64,000 nucleotides of DNA from CmP2 sp052084925. Its GTDB lineage: Bacteria > Actinomycetota > Actinomycetes > Actinomycetales > Micrococcaceae. The notes under the pieces are model-generated. The model had not been told where the DNA came from. It was given only the letters and a program-made list of their open reading frames with translations, and ran no database searches. A program made the translations under genes and the position numbers. This document shows, piece by piece, positions 49,413 to 58,764 of the stretch. Position 1 is the stretch's first letter, and each line of letters begins with the position of its first letter. The stretch is from assembly GCA_052084925.1 (NCBI GenBank), contig JBQDEV010000002.1, positions 267,546 through 331,545 of the forward strand, given 5' to 3'.

Positions 49413-51227
49413 ATGCCGCTGCGCATGTCCACCCTCTTCCTGCGCACTCTGCGAGACGATCCCGCAGAGGCCGAGGTCGCCAGCCACAAGCTGCTGGTCC
49501 GCGCCGGATACATCCGTCGCGCCGCCCCGGGAATCTACACGTGGCTGCCGTTGGGCATGCGGGTGAAGAACAAGGTCGAGCAGATCGTGCGCGAAGAGAT
49601 GAATGCGATCGGCGGCCAGGAAGTGCTCTTCCCGGCGCTGCTGCCGCGCGAGCCCTACGAGGTCACCGGGCGCTGGGAGGAGTACGGCGACAATCTCTTC
49701 CGTCTCCAAGACCGCAAGGGCGCCGACTACCTGCTGGCTCCCACACACGAGGAGATGTTCACCTTGCTGGTGAAGGACCATTACTCCTCCTATAAGGACC
49801 TGCCGGCCTATCTCTACCAGATCCAAAACAAGTACCGCGACGAGGCGCGTCCGCGGGCCGGACTGCTGCGGATGCGCGAATTCATCATGAAGGACTCCTA
49901 TTCCTTCACCGTCGACGACGCCGGCCTCGATGAGGCCTACGCCGCCCACCGTGGCGCCTACCTGAAGATCTTCGCGCGCCTCGGTCTCGACGTCGTGCCC
50001 GTGCAGGCCACCGCCGGGGCGATGGGAGGATCCCAGTCCGAGGAATTCCTGCATCCTTCACCCGTGGGCGAGGACACCTTCGTGGAGTCCGCCGGCGGCT
50101 ACCGGGCCAACGTCGAAGCCGTGACTACGGTCGCGCCGGAGGCCATCGACTACACGGATGCACCCGCAGCCGAGGTCAAGGACACCCCGGACTCAACCAC
50201 CATCGCCACCCTGGTCGCGGTGTCCAACGACCTACTGCCCCGGGCAGACCGTCCCTGGGACGCCACCGACACGCTGAAGTGCGTGGTGCTCACCGCGGTG
50301 GTCGATGGCGGCGAACGGCGCCAGTTCGTCGTGGGCGTGCCCGGTGACCGCGACGTCGACCTCAAGCGACTCGAAGCCAGTGTGGGCGAGTTGCTGCAGG
50401 TCACCGGGGAGCCGACCGTTGAGCCGGCCACCGATGAGGACCTGCGCAAGCATGCGGCCCTGGTCAAGGGCTACATCGGCCCCACCGACTTCTCCGACGG
50501 CTCCGCTCGGGCCTTCTTCGGCGAGGAATCCCTCTCCGGGCTGCCCTTCTTCGTGGATCCGCGCATCGTGGCCGGCACCACCTGGATCACCGGCGCGAAC
50601 TCCGCCCAGCAGCACGTCTTCGGACTGGTGGCCGAGCGCGACTTCACCTGGGACGGGACCGTTGAGGCCACCGAAGTGCGCGACGGCGACCCGGCTCCCG
50701 ACGGCTCCGGACCGCTGCAGACCCGCCGTGGCATGGAGATGGGCCACATCTTCCAGCTGGGCCGCAAATACGCCGAGGCGCTGGACCTGAAGGTGCTCGA
50801 CGAGAATGGCAAGCAGGTCGTCGTCACCATGGGCTCCTACGGGATCGGCGTCACGCGCGCGGTCGCCGCCCTGGCTGAGGCCCACCACGACGAGCAGGGC
50901 CTGAGCTGGCCGTCTGCAGTCGCTCCGGCCGACGTGCACATCGTGGCCACCGGCAAGGGCGAGGAGATCCTCGCCGCCGCTGAGCAGCTCAGCACCGAGC
51001 TGGAGGAGCGTGGACTCGAGGTGCTCCTCGATGATCGGAAGAAGGTCTCCGCCGGGGTGAAGTTCTCCGACGCCGAGCTCATCGGGGTGCCGTTGACCGT
51101 GGTCGTCGGCCGCGGACTGGCCGACGGTGAAGTGGAGCTGAAGATCCGGGCCACCGGCGAGCGCCGCAGCGTCGCCGTTGACGAAGCCGCCGGCCTCATT
51201 GACGATCAGGTGCGTTCGACGCGCTGA
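49413..51227 (+). CDS. proS: Prolyl-tRNA synthetase
   Basis: A 604-residue class II synthetase charging tRNA-Pro. Motif 1 is around GIYTWLPLGMRVKNKVEQIVREEM, motif 2 around YRDEARPRAGLLRMREFIMKDSYSF, motif 3 around GSYGIGVTRAVAALAE. The editing (INS) domain lies between motifs 2 and 3 (residues 225-405), as in bacterial type ProRS. The C-terminal anticodon domain ends near residue 604. TAAGCT at 49336-49341 may be a -10 box. The 3' end overlaps the convergent gene by 32 bases. Confidence 0.98.
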   Translation: MPLRMSTLFLRTLRDDPAEAEVASHKLLVRAGYIRRAAPGIYTWLPLGMRVKNKVEQIVREEMNAIGGQEVLFPALLPREPYEVTGRWEEYGDNLFRLQDRKGADYLLAPTHEEMFTLLVKDHYSSYKDLPAYLYQIQNKYRDEARPRAGLLRMREFIMKDSYSFTVDDAGLDEAYAAHRGAYLKIFARLGLDVVPVQATAGAMGGSQSEEFLHPSPVGEDTFVESAGGYRANVEAVTTVAPEAIDYTDAPAAEVKDTPDSTTIATLVAVSNDLLPRADRPWDATDTLKCVVLTAVVDGGERRQFVVGVPGDRDVDLKRLEASVGELLQVTGEPTVEPATDEDLRKHAALVKGYIGPTDFSDGSARAFFGEESLSGLPFFVDPRIVAGTTWITGANSAQQHVFGLVAERDFTWDGTVEATEVRDGDPAPDGSGPLQTRRGMEMGHIFQLGRKYAEALDLKVLDENGKQVVVTMGSYGIGVTRAVAALAEAHHDEQGLSWPSAVAPADVHIVATGKGEEILAAAEQLSTELEERGLEVLLDDRKKVSAGVKFSDAELIGVPLTVVVGRGLADGEVELKIRATGERRSVAVDEAAGLIDDQVRSTR

Positions 51228-51993
51228 GCTCCTCGAGCACCGTGGCCTGCCACAGGCCGTTGCGGGCCACGGTCTCGACCTGCTCGGAATCCGCCGTCAC
51301 CCACACCCGGATCCACTGATCCGTGAGCCCGGGCAGCAGCTGGGCCACTTCCGAGTCAGGGCGCTCCGGCACCTGGAACGCGGTCCCCGCCTCATCCCAG
51401 CATTCCGACGGCACCCACTGTTGCAGCGCGCGTGACATCGACGCCGTCTCCTCGGTCACCTCACCCGCGAACTCCACCGCGGTGGGGGAGTCGGCGCGCG
51501 CGGCGCTGAGCTCACCGACCTGATCCAGGGCTCGTGTGGACGCCATCGCCGTCTGCACCGAGGCGAGCGTCGTGGACTCGCACGACAACTGTTGCGCTGC
51601 CGTGACGGCCTCCGTCAGTGTTGTCACGGCAGGCGGCGTCTCACCGGCACCGGCCATGCGACGATACTCGGCGGCCAGCGCCGCACCGCGCTGCTCTCTG
51701 TTCTCCTGCACCCAGCCGGTGCCGGGTGCCAGATCGCCGCCCGCATCGGAGACGACCGGCGTCTGCCCGGGGGAGTGCTCACCCACGAGGGCGCGCACCA
51801 CGCCCGAGGCCAAACCCCACAGCGCCACCAGGAACCCGGCCGCCAGGAGCAGTCCCAGGCCCACCACCAGCCATCGTGACCACACGCGATGCGGCCGCGG
51901 CGTCGGTGCCGATCGGGCCGACGACGCTGAGTCCGCGCTGGGGTTCTCCGGTGAATTCGGGGTGCTGGTGCTCACGCCTGTGTATTCTGTCAT
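51196..51993 (-). CDS. Membrane-anchored protein of unknown function
   Basis: A 265-residue protein with a Ser/Thr/Pro-rich cytoplasmic tail, a single helix (WLVVGLGLLLAAGFLVALWGLAS, residues 42-64) and a soluble outer domain containing two Cys (LSCEST and SECWDE) that could pair. No family recognised. ATG 51993 is 98 bases from the divergent rimP start. The overlap with the 3' end of proS is antisense. Confidence 0.7.
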   Translation of the reverse strand: MTEYTGVSTSTPNSPENPSADSASSARSAPTPRPHRVWSRWLVVGLGLLLAAGFLVALWGLASGVVRALVGEHSPGQTPVVSDAGGDLAPGTGWVQENREQRGAALAAEYRRMAGAGETPPAVTTLTEAVTAAQQLSCESTTLASVQTAMASTRALDQVGELSAARADSPTAVEFAGEVTEETASMSRALQQWVPSECWDEAGTAFQVPERPDSEVAQLLPGLTDQWIRVWVTADSEQVETVARNGLWQATVLEELSASNAPDRQ

Positions 51994-52090
51994 GTTCCGG
52001 GCTCAGCCTGAGTACCCTGGAAGCCGAGAGCCATCTCATCCACCCTCCGCGACCCGCCCTCCAGCGGTCCATCACCCAGAAGGAGTCGAC

Positions 52091-52657
52091 ATGTCTGCAC
52101 AGAGGAGCCACCCGGTCTCCGAACGTCCCGAGGAGCAGCGCACTGAGCTGGAGCGGCTGGTGCTGACCGCACTGGCCCCCACCGGGCTGTGGCTCGAGGA
52201 CGTGCGCGTCACCGGATCGGGTCCGTCTCAGGTGCTGGCCGTCATCGTTGACCTCAGCGAGGGCACCGACGGTGTTGACATGGACTCGCTGCAGGCCGCC
52301 ACCGAGGCCGTCGCCGGTGCTCTCGACGCCGTCGACGATCTCCCCGAGCTGGGCCGGGATGCCTACCAGCTGGAGGTCAGCTCTCCGGGGGTCACCCGTC
52401 CCCTGACCCGCCCGCACCACTGGGCACGCAACGTCGGCCGGGTCGTCGAGGTGACCATCGGCGACGACGACGAAGCCGTCTGGGGACGTATCCTCGCAGC
52501 CGATGAGGACGGCGTGGACTTCGCCGAGATCCGGCCGGGCGCCAAGAAGGGCATGCCCGCCAAGGAGGCGGCGCCGAAACGCCACCCCTACTCGGTACTG
52601 TCCAGCGCCGTGGTCCAGGTAGAGTTGACCCACGGCCGGTCGATCACCGGAGCCTGA
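52091..52657 (+). CDS. rimP: Ribosome maturation factor RimP
   Basis: A 188-residue protein that helps assemble the 30S subunit. RimP features: LERLVLTALAPTGLWLEDVRV, DAYQLEVSSPGVTRPLTRPHHWARNVGR and VDFAEIRPG. AAGGAG precedes ATG 52091; an earlier frame back to 51536 is antisense to the neighbouring gene and ignored. It starts the rimP-nusA-rnpM-infB group. Confidence 0.95.
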   Translation: MSAQRSHPVSERPEEQRTELERLVLTALAPTGLWLEDVRVTGSGPSQVLAVIVDLSEGTDGVDMDSLQAATEAVAGALDAVDDLPELGRDAYQLEVSSPGVTRPLTRPHHWARNVGRVVEVTIGDDDEAVWGRILAADEDGVDFAEIRPGAKKGMPAKEAAPKRHPYSVLSSAVVQVELTHGRSITGA

Positions 52658-52741
52658 CGCTGTCCGCAGCCGGGCATCCGGCCACGAGAATCTGGCCCAG
52701 CACCCACAAGCGAATACAGGGAAAGAAACGGGAGGCACACG

Positions 52742-53719
52742 GTGGACATTGACATCAGCGCGCTGCGCATGCTGGAGAAAGAGCGGGAGATTCCGCTAGA
52801 CCAGCTGCTGCCCACCATCGAGCAGGCCATCTATCTGGCCTATCAGAAGTCGCCCGGTGCCTTGAACAAGGCGCGGGCCGAGGTCGATCGCAAATCCGGC
52901 AAAGTCACCATCTGGGCGGCCGAGATCGACGAGGACGGCACCGAGATCGGGGAGTTCGACGATACCCCCTCCGGATTCGGCCGCGTCGCCGCCTCGACCG
53001 CACGTCAGGTCATCCTCCAGAAGCTGCGCGACGTCGAGGATAATCAGATCCTGGGCGAGTTCCGCGACAAGCAGGACGAACTGATCTCGGGCGTGATCCA
53101 GCAGGGCAAGAACCCGCACATGGTGATGGTCAACTTGGGCTCCGTGGAGGCCGTGCTCCCGCCCCAGGAACAGGTCCCCGGCGAGGACTACACCCACGGG
53201 CGGCGCCTGCGCTCCTACGTGGTCTCGGTGCAGCGCGGCATGAAGGGCCCCTCGATCACCCTGTCTCGCTCGCATCCCTACCTGGTGCGCAAGCTCTTCG
53301 AACTGGAAGTCCCCGAGATTGCCGACGGTTCGGTCGAGGTCATGGCGTTGGCCCGTGAAGCCGGGCACCGCACCAAGATCGCCGTCCGAGCCACCCAGTC
53401 CGGCATCAATGCCAAGGGCGCCTGCATCGGCGAGATGGGTGCCCGCGTGCGCGCCGTGATGACCGAGCTCAACGACGAGAAGATCGATATCGTCGACTAC
53501 TCGGAGGATCCTTCGACGTTCATTGCCAACGCCCTGTCACCGGCTAAGGTGGCCTCGGTGCCGCGCGCCGATGAGGCCACCCGCACAGCACGGGTGATTG
53601 TTCCCGACTACCAGCTGTCCCTGGCCATCGGCAAGGAGGGGCAGAACGCGCGCCTGGCGGCGAAACTGACCGGCTGGCGCATCGACATCGTCGGAGAATC
53701 GCAGGCGGAGTCGCGCTGA
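52742..53719 (+). CDS. nusA: Transcription elongation/termination factor NusA
   Basis: A 325-residue NusA with the N-terminal RNA polymerase-binding domain (DIDISALRMLEKEREIPL), S1 domain around ISGVIQQGKNPHMVMVNLG, and two KH domains (ASGINAKGACIGEMGARVRAVMTEL and LAIGKEGQNARLAAKLTGWRIDI). No C-terminal extension is present, as usual in actinobacteria. Start GTG 52742 with GGGAGG. Separated from the next gene by 164 bases. Confidence 0.97.
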   Translation: MDIDISALRMLEKEREIPLDQLLPTIEQAIYLAYQKSPGALNKARAEVDRKSGKVTIWAAEIDEDGTEIGEFDDTPSGFGRVAASTARQVILQKLRDVEDNQILGEFRDKQDELISGVIQQGKNPHMVMVNLGSVEAVLPPQEQVPGEDYTHGRRLRSYVVSVQRGMKGPSITLSRSHPYLVRKLFELEVPEIADGSVEVMALAREAGHRTKIAVRATQSGINAKGACIGEMGARVRAVMTELNDEKIDIVDYSEDPSTFIANALSPAKVASVPRADEATRTARVIVPDYQLSLAIGKEGQNARLAAKLTGWRIDIVGESQAESR

Positions 53720-53883
53720 CCTCGGCCCCGGTGCTGCCCTCGTTGAACCGATTTTCGGCCGTTCCGGCATGAGCGCTGTCACGTCCGTCCCACACAGACG
53801 GTCAGAAACGGCTAGACTGGTAGGCGGTCCATCACTGTGGCGGCGTTCGATGCGCCTGACGATAGCTGTAAAGCGGGTGTTGA

Positions 53884-54216
53884 ATGCGCGATCGTGAGCC
53901 GGTGCGCACGTGCATCGGCTGTCGCCGGAGAGAGGACCAGTACCACTTGATGCGCGTGGTGCTCGTGGAGTCCGCGGATACCCGATCCGTGGTCCTCGAC
54001 GAGAACCGTCGCCTGCCGGGCCGAGGGGCCTGGCTGCATCGAGACGTACGATGCTGGAACCTGGCTGAGTCGCGACGCGGTTTCGCTCGCGCTTTCAAAG
54101 GGACCGTGGACACCACGGGACTCCGAGAACGGCTGGAGGCAGCAGCGGCGCGCCTCGAGGAGCGAGACGCGTCAGGACGTCAACAAACCAACCATGAAAG
54201 CGGGTCAGAGATCTGA
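53884..54216 (+). CDS. rnpM: RnpM/YlxR family RNA-binding protein
   Basis: A 110-residue member of the YlxR family: RTCIGCRRRE near the N-terminus, RLPGRGAWLHRDVRCWNLAESRRGFARAFKG. YlxR binds RNase P RNA in Bacillus, and the nusA-infB position is conserved. TAGACT at 53811-53816 could be a promoter -10 box for this gene. Confidence 0.92.
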   Translation: MRDREPVRTCIGCRRREDQYHLMRVVLVESADTRSVVLDENRRLPGRGAWLHRDVRCWNLAESRRGFARAFKGTVDTTGLRERLEAAAARLEERDASGRQQTNHESGSEI

Positions 54217-54342
54217 TGGATACCCGGTGAGCACGCGATGAGTGCCCAACGATGAACATCACACCCATCAACGGTCCTGCACCGGAGGTGTGCGCGAGCT
54301 GAATCGTGCACGCGTCACGGTTCGGACCAGAACAGGAGAACC

Positions 54343-57186
54343 GTGGCGAAGCTACGCGTCCACGAAGTTGCAAAGCAGCTTGGTATCACCTCGAAGGAGG
54401 CGCTGTCGAAGCTCCAAGACATTGGAGAGTTCGTTTCCTCAGCCTCCTCGACCATCGAACCCCCGGTGGTCAAGAAACTGAAGGCGGCCTACGCCGACGC
54501 CCCCGCAAAGGGCGAGTCCAAGAAGTCCTCCGCCGGCAAGCCCGGTGCGCCGAAGCCCTCGGGAAACAAGCCGGCAGCACCGGCCGCTCCTTCCTCGGCC
54601 CAGAAGCCTGCGGCCCCAGGGCCGAAGCCTGGTGCGCAGCCGGCAGCACGCGCAGAATCTGCGGCCCCGGCCGCCGAACCCGCAGCGGCTCCGAAGGCGG
54701 AGCAGCAGCCATCGGAACCGACGCAGCCGGAGCGTCCCGCTCCCAGTGCTGCCGAGAAGCCAGCTGCACCGAAGCCCGGTGCTGCCGCTCCCAAGCCGGG
54801 CCCGGCCGCGCCGAAGCCCAACACCCGTGGTGGCGGCGGACGTCCGGGTAACAATCCGTTCACGCCCAAGCACAGCTCGGACGAGCGCTCCGGTGGGCCC
54901 CGCCCCTCGGGCGGTCGCCCCGGCGGTCCGCGACCGGGCAACAATCCCTTCGCGCCCAAGCAGGGCATGAAGTCCAGCCGCAATGACGGCGAGCGTTCGG
55001 CACCGCGTCCCGGCGGTCGCGGACCGGCCGGTGCACCTCGTCCCGGCGGTGCCGGCGGACAGGGCACCGCACAGGGCGGCGGCCCCCGTCCCAACCCGTC
55101 CATGATGCCCGGCCAGATCTCACGGCCCGCACCCGCCGGTGGCGGACGCGGTGCCGGTGGTCGCGGTCGCGGCGGCGCTCCCGGCACCGGTCCCAGCACC
55201 GGCGGCCCCGGTGGCGGCGCACCGCGCGGCGGTCGTGGCGGTCGTGGCGGCACCCAGGGTGCCTTCGGTCGTGGTGGCGGCTCGCGCAAGCAGCGCAAGT
55301 CCAAGCGCGCCAAGCGCCAGGAACTGGAACAGCAGCAGGCACCCGTCGTCGGTGGCGTCAAAGTCCCCAAGGGCGACGGCAACACGGTGGTGCGACTGCG
55401 TCGCGGCTCCTCCTTGGCCGACCTGGCCGACAAGATCAAGGCGGATCCGGCGGCGCTGGTGACCGTGCTCTTCCACCTGGGAGAGATGGCCACCGCCAAC
55501 CAGTCCCTCGACGAGGGCACCTTCCAAGTGCTCGGCGACGAACTGGGCTACAAGGTCGAGATCGTGTCGCCGGAGGACGAGGACCGCGAGATCCTGGACT
55601 CCTTCGACATCGACCTCGATGCCGAGAAGGAGAACGAGGACGCCGCGGACCTGGAGAAGCGCCCAGCCGTCGTGACCGTGATGGGCCACGTCGACCACGG
55701 TAAGACCCGACTGCTCGATGCCATCCGCTCCACCCACGTCATCGAGGGCGAAGCCGGCGGCATCACCCAGCACATCGGCGCCTACCAGGTCGGCCTGGAG
55801 CACAATGGCAAGGAACGTCGCCTGACCTTCATCGATACCCCGGGTCACGAGGCGTTCACCGCCATGCGTGCCCGCGGTGCCAAGGTCACCGACATCGCCG
55901 TGCTCGTGGTCGCAGCCGACGACGGCGTTATGCCGCAGACGGTGGAAGCCCTGAACCACGCCAAGGCGGCGAACGTGCCGATCGTGGTGGCCGTGAACAA
56001 GATCGACAAGCCCGAGGCTTCCCCGGATAAGATCCGCGGACAGCTCACCGAGTACGGTCTGGTGCCCGAGGAGTACGGCGGCGACACCATGTTCGTCGAC
56101 GTCTCGGCCCGGTCGAACTTGCACATAGACGATCTTCTCGAGGCCGTCATGCTCACCGCAGACGCGGCACTGGAGCTGCGCGCCAACCCGGACAAGGACG
56201 CGCGCGGCGTGGCCATCGAGGCCAACCTGGACAAGGGACGCGGCGCCGTGGCGACCGTGCTCGTGCAGTCCGGTACGCTGCGCGTCGGCGACAACATGGT
56301 TGCGGGCACCGCCCACGGCCGTGTGCGTGCCATGTTTGACGAGAACGGCGATACGGTCACCGAGGCACTGCCCTCGCGTCCCGTCCAGGTGCTGGGTCTG
56401 TCCACCGTGCCGCGCGCAGGTGACCTGTTCCTGGTCACCGAGGACGACCGCACCGCGCGTCAGATCGCCGAGAAGCGTGAGGCCGCAGAGCGCAACGCCA
56501 CCCTGGCCCGCCGTCGCAAGCGGATCACCCTGGAAGAGTTCGACCAGGCCGTGGCCGAGGGCAAGATCGACACGCTGAACCTGATCATCAAGGGCGACGT
56601 CTCCGGTGCCGTGGAGGCCCTGGAAGATTCGCTGATGAAGATCGACATCGGGGAGGACGACGTCCAGTTGCGCGTCATCCACCGCGGTGTGGGTGCGATC
56701 ACGCAGAACGACGTCAACCTGGCGACCGTGGACAGCGCGATCATCATCGGCTTCAACGTCCGTCCGGCCGAGCGCGTCAACGAGATCGCCGATGAAGAAG
56801 GCGTGGACATGCGCTTCTACTCGGTCATCTACGACGCGATCGACGACATCGAGTCCGCCCTCAAGGGCATGCTCAAGCCGGAGTACGAAGAGGTCCAGCT
56901 GGGCACCGCCGAGGTGCGCGAGGTGTTCCGCTCCTCGAAGTGGGGCAACATCGCCGGCTCGCTCGTCATGTCCGGTATTGTTCGCCGCAACGCCTCCGCA
57001 CGCCTGGTGCGCGACGGCGCGGTGGTGGCCAACGATCTCAAGATCGAGTCGCTGCGCCGGTTCAAGGACGATGCCACCGAGGTCCGTGAGGGCTACGAGT
57101 GCGGTATCGGCCTGGGCAAGTTCAACGACATCAAGGACGGCGATATCGTCGAAACCTACGAAATGCAGGAGAAGCCGCGCGTCTGA
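54343..57186 (+). CDS. infB: Translation initiation factor IF-2
   Basis: A 947-residue GTPase that delivers initiator tRNA to the 30S subunit. The N-terminal IF2-N domain starts VAKLRVHEVAKQLGITSKEALSKL, then a long low-complexity region rich in Ala, Pro, Gly and Lys (residues 50-320) typical of high-GC relatives. The G domain has G1 GHVDHGKT (near residue 448), G3 DTPGHEAF, G4 NKID and G5-type SARSNL. Domains II-IV follow. Start GTG 54343 with CAGGAGA just upstream. Followed by two hairpins before rbfA. Confidence 0.98.
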   Translation: MAKLRVHEVAKQLGITSKEALSKLQDIGEFVSSASSTIEPPVVKKLKAAYADAPAKGESKKSSAGKPGAPKPSGNKPAAPAAPSSAQKPAAPGPKPGAQPAARAESAAPAAEPAAAPKAEQQPSEPTQPERPAPSAAEKPAAPKPGAAAPKPGPAAPKPNTRGGGGRPGNNPFTPKHSSDERSGGPRPSGGRPGGPRPGNNPFAPKQGMKSSRNDGERSAPRPGGRGPAGAPRPGGAGGQGTAQGGGPRPNPSMMPGQISRPAPAGGGRGAGGRGRGGAPGTGPSTGGPGGGAPRGGRGGRGGTQGAFGRGGGSRKQRKSKRAKRQELEQQQAPVVGGVKVPKGDGNTVVRLRRGSSLADLADKIKADPAALVTVLFHLGEMATANQSLDEGTFQVLGDELGYKVEIVSPEDEDREILDSFDIDLDAEKENEDAADLEKRPAVVTVMGHVDHGKTRLLDAIRSTHVIEGEAGGITQHIGAYQVGLEHNGKERRLTFIDTPGHEAFTAMRARGAKVTDIAVLVVAADDGVMPQTVEALNHAKAANVPIVVAVNKIDKPEASPDKIRGQLTEYGLVPEEYGGDTMFVDVSARSNLHIDDLLEAVMLTADAALELRANPDKDARGVAIEANLDKGRGAVATVLVQSGTLRVGDNMVAGTAHGRVRAMFDENGDTVTEALPSRPVQVLGLSTVPRAGDLFLVTEDDRTARQIAEKREAAERNATLARRRKRITLEEFDQAVAEGKIDTLNLIIKGDVSGAVEALEDSLMKIDIGEDDVQLRVIHRGVGAITQNDVNLATVDSAIIIGFNVRPAERVNEIADEEGVDMRFYSVIYDAIDDIESALKGMLKPEYEEVQLGTAEVREVFRSSKWGNIAGSLVMSGIVRRNASARLVRDGAVVANDLKIESLRRFKDDATEVREGYECGIGLGKFNDIKDGDIVETYEMQEKPRV

Positions 57187-57196
57187 TGACGCGTGC

Positions 57197-57278
57197 CCGG
57201 GCCGTCACGCCAACGGCCCGGCCCCTGTAACGGAGAACGGCCGTGGCCGGTGAGGCTCAGCCTTGCCGGCCACGGCCG
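57197..57278 (+). repeat. Two consecutive hairpins between infB and rbfA
   Basis: CCGGGCCGT (57197-57205) pairs with 57213-57221 over 9 bases. CGGCCGTGGCCGG (57238-57250) pairs with 57266-57278 over 13 bases, with an inner 4-bp stem AGGC/GCCT. No T-run follows, so the pair may partly terminate transcription or protect RNA. Confidence 0.55.
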
Positions 57279-57330
57279 ATCGTCTCCCCACCAACCAACG
57301 TCAAGAACACACCAGAGAGGAAGCCACACC

Positions 57331-57786
57331 ATGGCTGACCCAGCACGCGCGGCCCGTTTGGCCCAGCGCATCAAAGTGCTCATCGCCGAAGCGATGCGCA
57401 AAGCCGTCAAGGACGACCGGGTGGAGCCCGTGACCATCACCGAGGTCAGGGTCACCAACGACCTGCAGCACGCCTCCGTGTACTACACCGTGCTCGGCGA
57501 CGACACCGTGGTCGCCGCGGCGCGAGAGGGCATGGACGCCAACCGCGGCATCCTGCGCCGGGAAGTCGGCCGCGGGCTGACGATCCGGCTGGTGCCCACT
57601 CTCGAATTCATTCCAGACACGGTCCCCGAGGCGGCTGCGCACCTGGAAGACGTGCTGCGCGCGGCACGCGAACGCGACGCGGAGATCGCGGCCGCCTCCA
57701 CCGGAGCGCACTACGCCGGTGGAGAGGACCCTTACCGCAAGGACGCCGAGGAAACGGACGCAGCCGAGGACACCCGGGAGCACTGA
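57331..57786 (+). CDS. rbfA: Ribosome-binding factor A
   Basis: A 151-residue RbfA with the KH-like fold: ARLAQRIKVLIAEAMRKAVKDDRVEPVTITEVRVTNDLQHASVYYTVL and RLVPTLEFIPD. It takes part in late 16S rRNA maturation. The start ATG 57331 is preceded by AGAGAGG; a longer frame to 57193 runs through the hairpins and is not used. A Glu/Asp-rich tail follows the fold. Confidence 0.96.
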   Translation: MADPARAARLAQRIKVLIAEAMRKAVKDDRVEPVTITEVRVTNDLQHASVYYTVLGDDTVVAAAREGMDANRGILRREVGRGLTIRLVPTLEFIPDTVPEAAAHLEDVLRAARERDAEIAAASTGAHYAGGEDPYRKDAEETDAAEDTREH

Positions 57787-57789
57787 CCG

Positions 57790-58764
57790 ATGACTCATCA
57801 GCGTCCGAGCGGGGCACCCGGAACCGACATCTCGGGGCTGGCCCTGATCGACAAGCCCACCGGATGGACGTCGCACGACGTGGTGGGCAAGGTCCGTCGC
57901 CTGGCCGGCACCCGGAAGGTCGGCCACGCCGGGACCCTGGACCCGATGGCGACCGGACTGCTCGTCATCGGCTTCAACAAGGCCACCCGACTGCTCACCG
58001 CGATCACCGGCACCGACAAAACCTATGAGGCCACGATCCGTCTCGGCGCCTCGACCACCACCGACGACGCCGATGGCGAGATCGTGCGCTCCCGACTGGC
58101 CAATGCGGTCACCGAGGACCGGGTGCGCGAGCACCTCGCGACCTTGACTGGAGAGATCCAGCAGGTTCCCTCCTCGGTGTCGGCGATCAAAGTGGACGGC
58201 CGCCGCGCCTATGACCGGGTTCGTTCGGGCGAGGACGTGGAACTGCCGGCCCGCCCCGTGCGCATCGATGCCTTCGAGCTCACCGACTACCGCCGGGCCG
58301 AGGACGGCAAGACCGTCGACCTCGATGTGACCGTCAGCTGCTCCTCGGGTACCTACATCCGGGCGCTGGCCCGGGACGTGGGCGAAGCTCTGGACACCGG
58401 CGGGCACCTCACCATGCTGCGACGCACCCGGGTGGGTCCCTTCCACCTTGACGACGCGGTCACCGTCGATCAGCTGGGGGAGAGCTTCGTCTACACGGAA
58501 CTCTCCGCGGCCGCCAGTGGCCTGTTCCCGGTCCGGAACCTGAGTGCCGAGGAAGCCGCCGATCTGCAGTTCGGTCGGCGCATCAGCCCGAACGATCAGG
58601 AGGGCACCTATGCCGCGCGGACCAGCTCCGGCGCCGTCATTGCCCTCGTCGAGAACAGCGTCTTCCGCGGTACACCCGTGGCCAAGCCCAGCATCGTCTT
58701 CGCCGCCGCCGAGGGGCCCGGTCCCGCTGCGGGCACAGGTGCGAACAAGGGTTCAACCCCGTGA
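57790..58764 (+). CDS. truB: tRNA pseudouridine(55) synthase TruB
   Basis: A 324-residue enzyme that makes pseudouridine 55 in tRNA. Catalytic Asp is in GHAGTLDPMATGLLV (near residue 49). Further motifs: YEATIRLGASTTTDDADGE and SSGTYIRALARDVGEAL, with the PUA-like C-terminal domain (residues 245-324). Start ATG 57790 only 3 bases after the rbfA stop. The following gene overlaps its stop. Confidence 0.97.
   Translation: MTHQRPSGAPGTDISGLALIDKPTGWTSHDVVGKVRRLAGTRKVGHAGTLDPMATGLLVIGFNKATRLLTAITGTDKTYEATIRLGASTTTDDADGEIVRSRLANAVTEDRVREHLATLTGEIQQVPSSVSAIKVDGRRAYDRVRSGEDVELPARPVRIDAFELTDYRRAEDGKTVDLDVTVSCSSGTYIRALARDVGEALDTGGHLTMLRRTRVGPFHLDDAVTVDQLGESFVYTELSAAASGLFPVRNLSAEEAADLQFGRRISPNDQEGTYAARTSSGAVIALVENSVFRGTPVAKPSIVFAAAEGPGPAAGTGANKGSTP

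Noticed and set aside
54540..55300. Tandem repeats or mobile DNA in the infB low-complexity section
   Set aside because: The Ala/Pro/Gly-rich region is normal in actinobacterial IF-2 and stays in frame.
55120..56682. 520-codon open frame opposite infB
   Set aside because: Mirror of the IF-2 G domain; no motif and no ribosome site.
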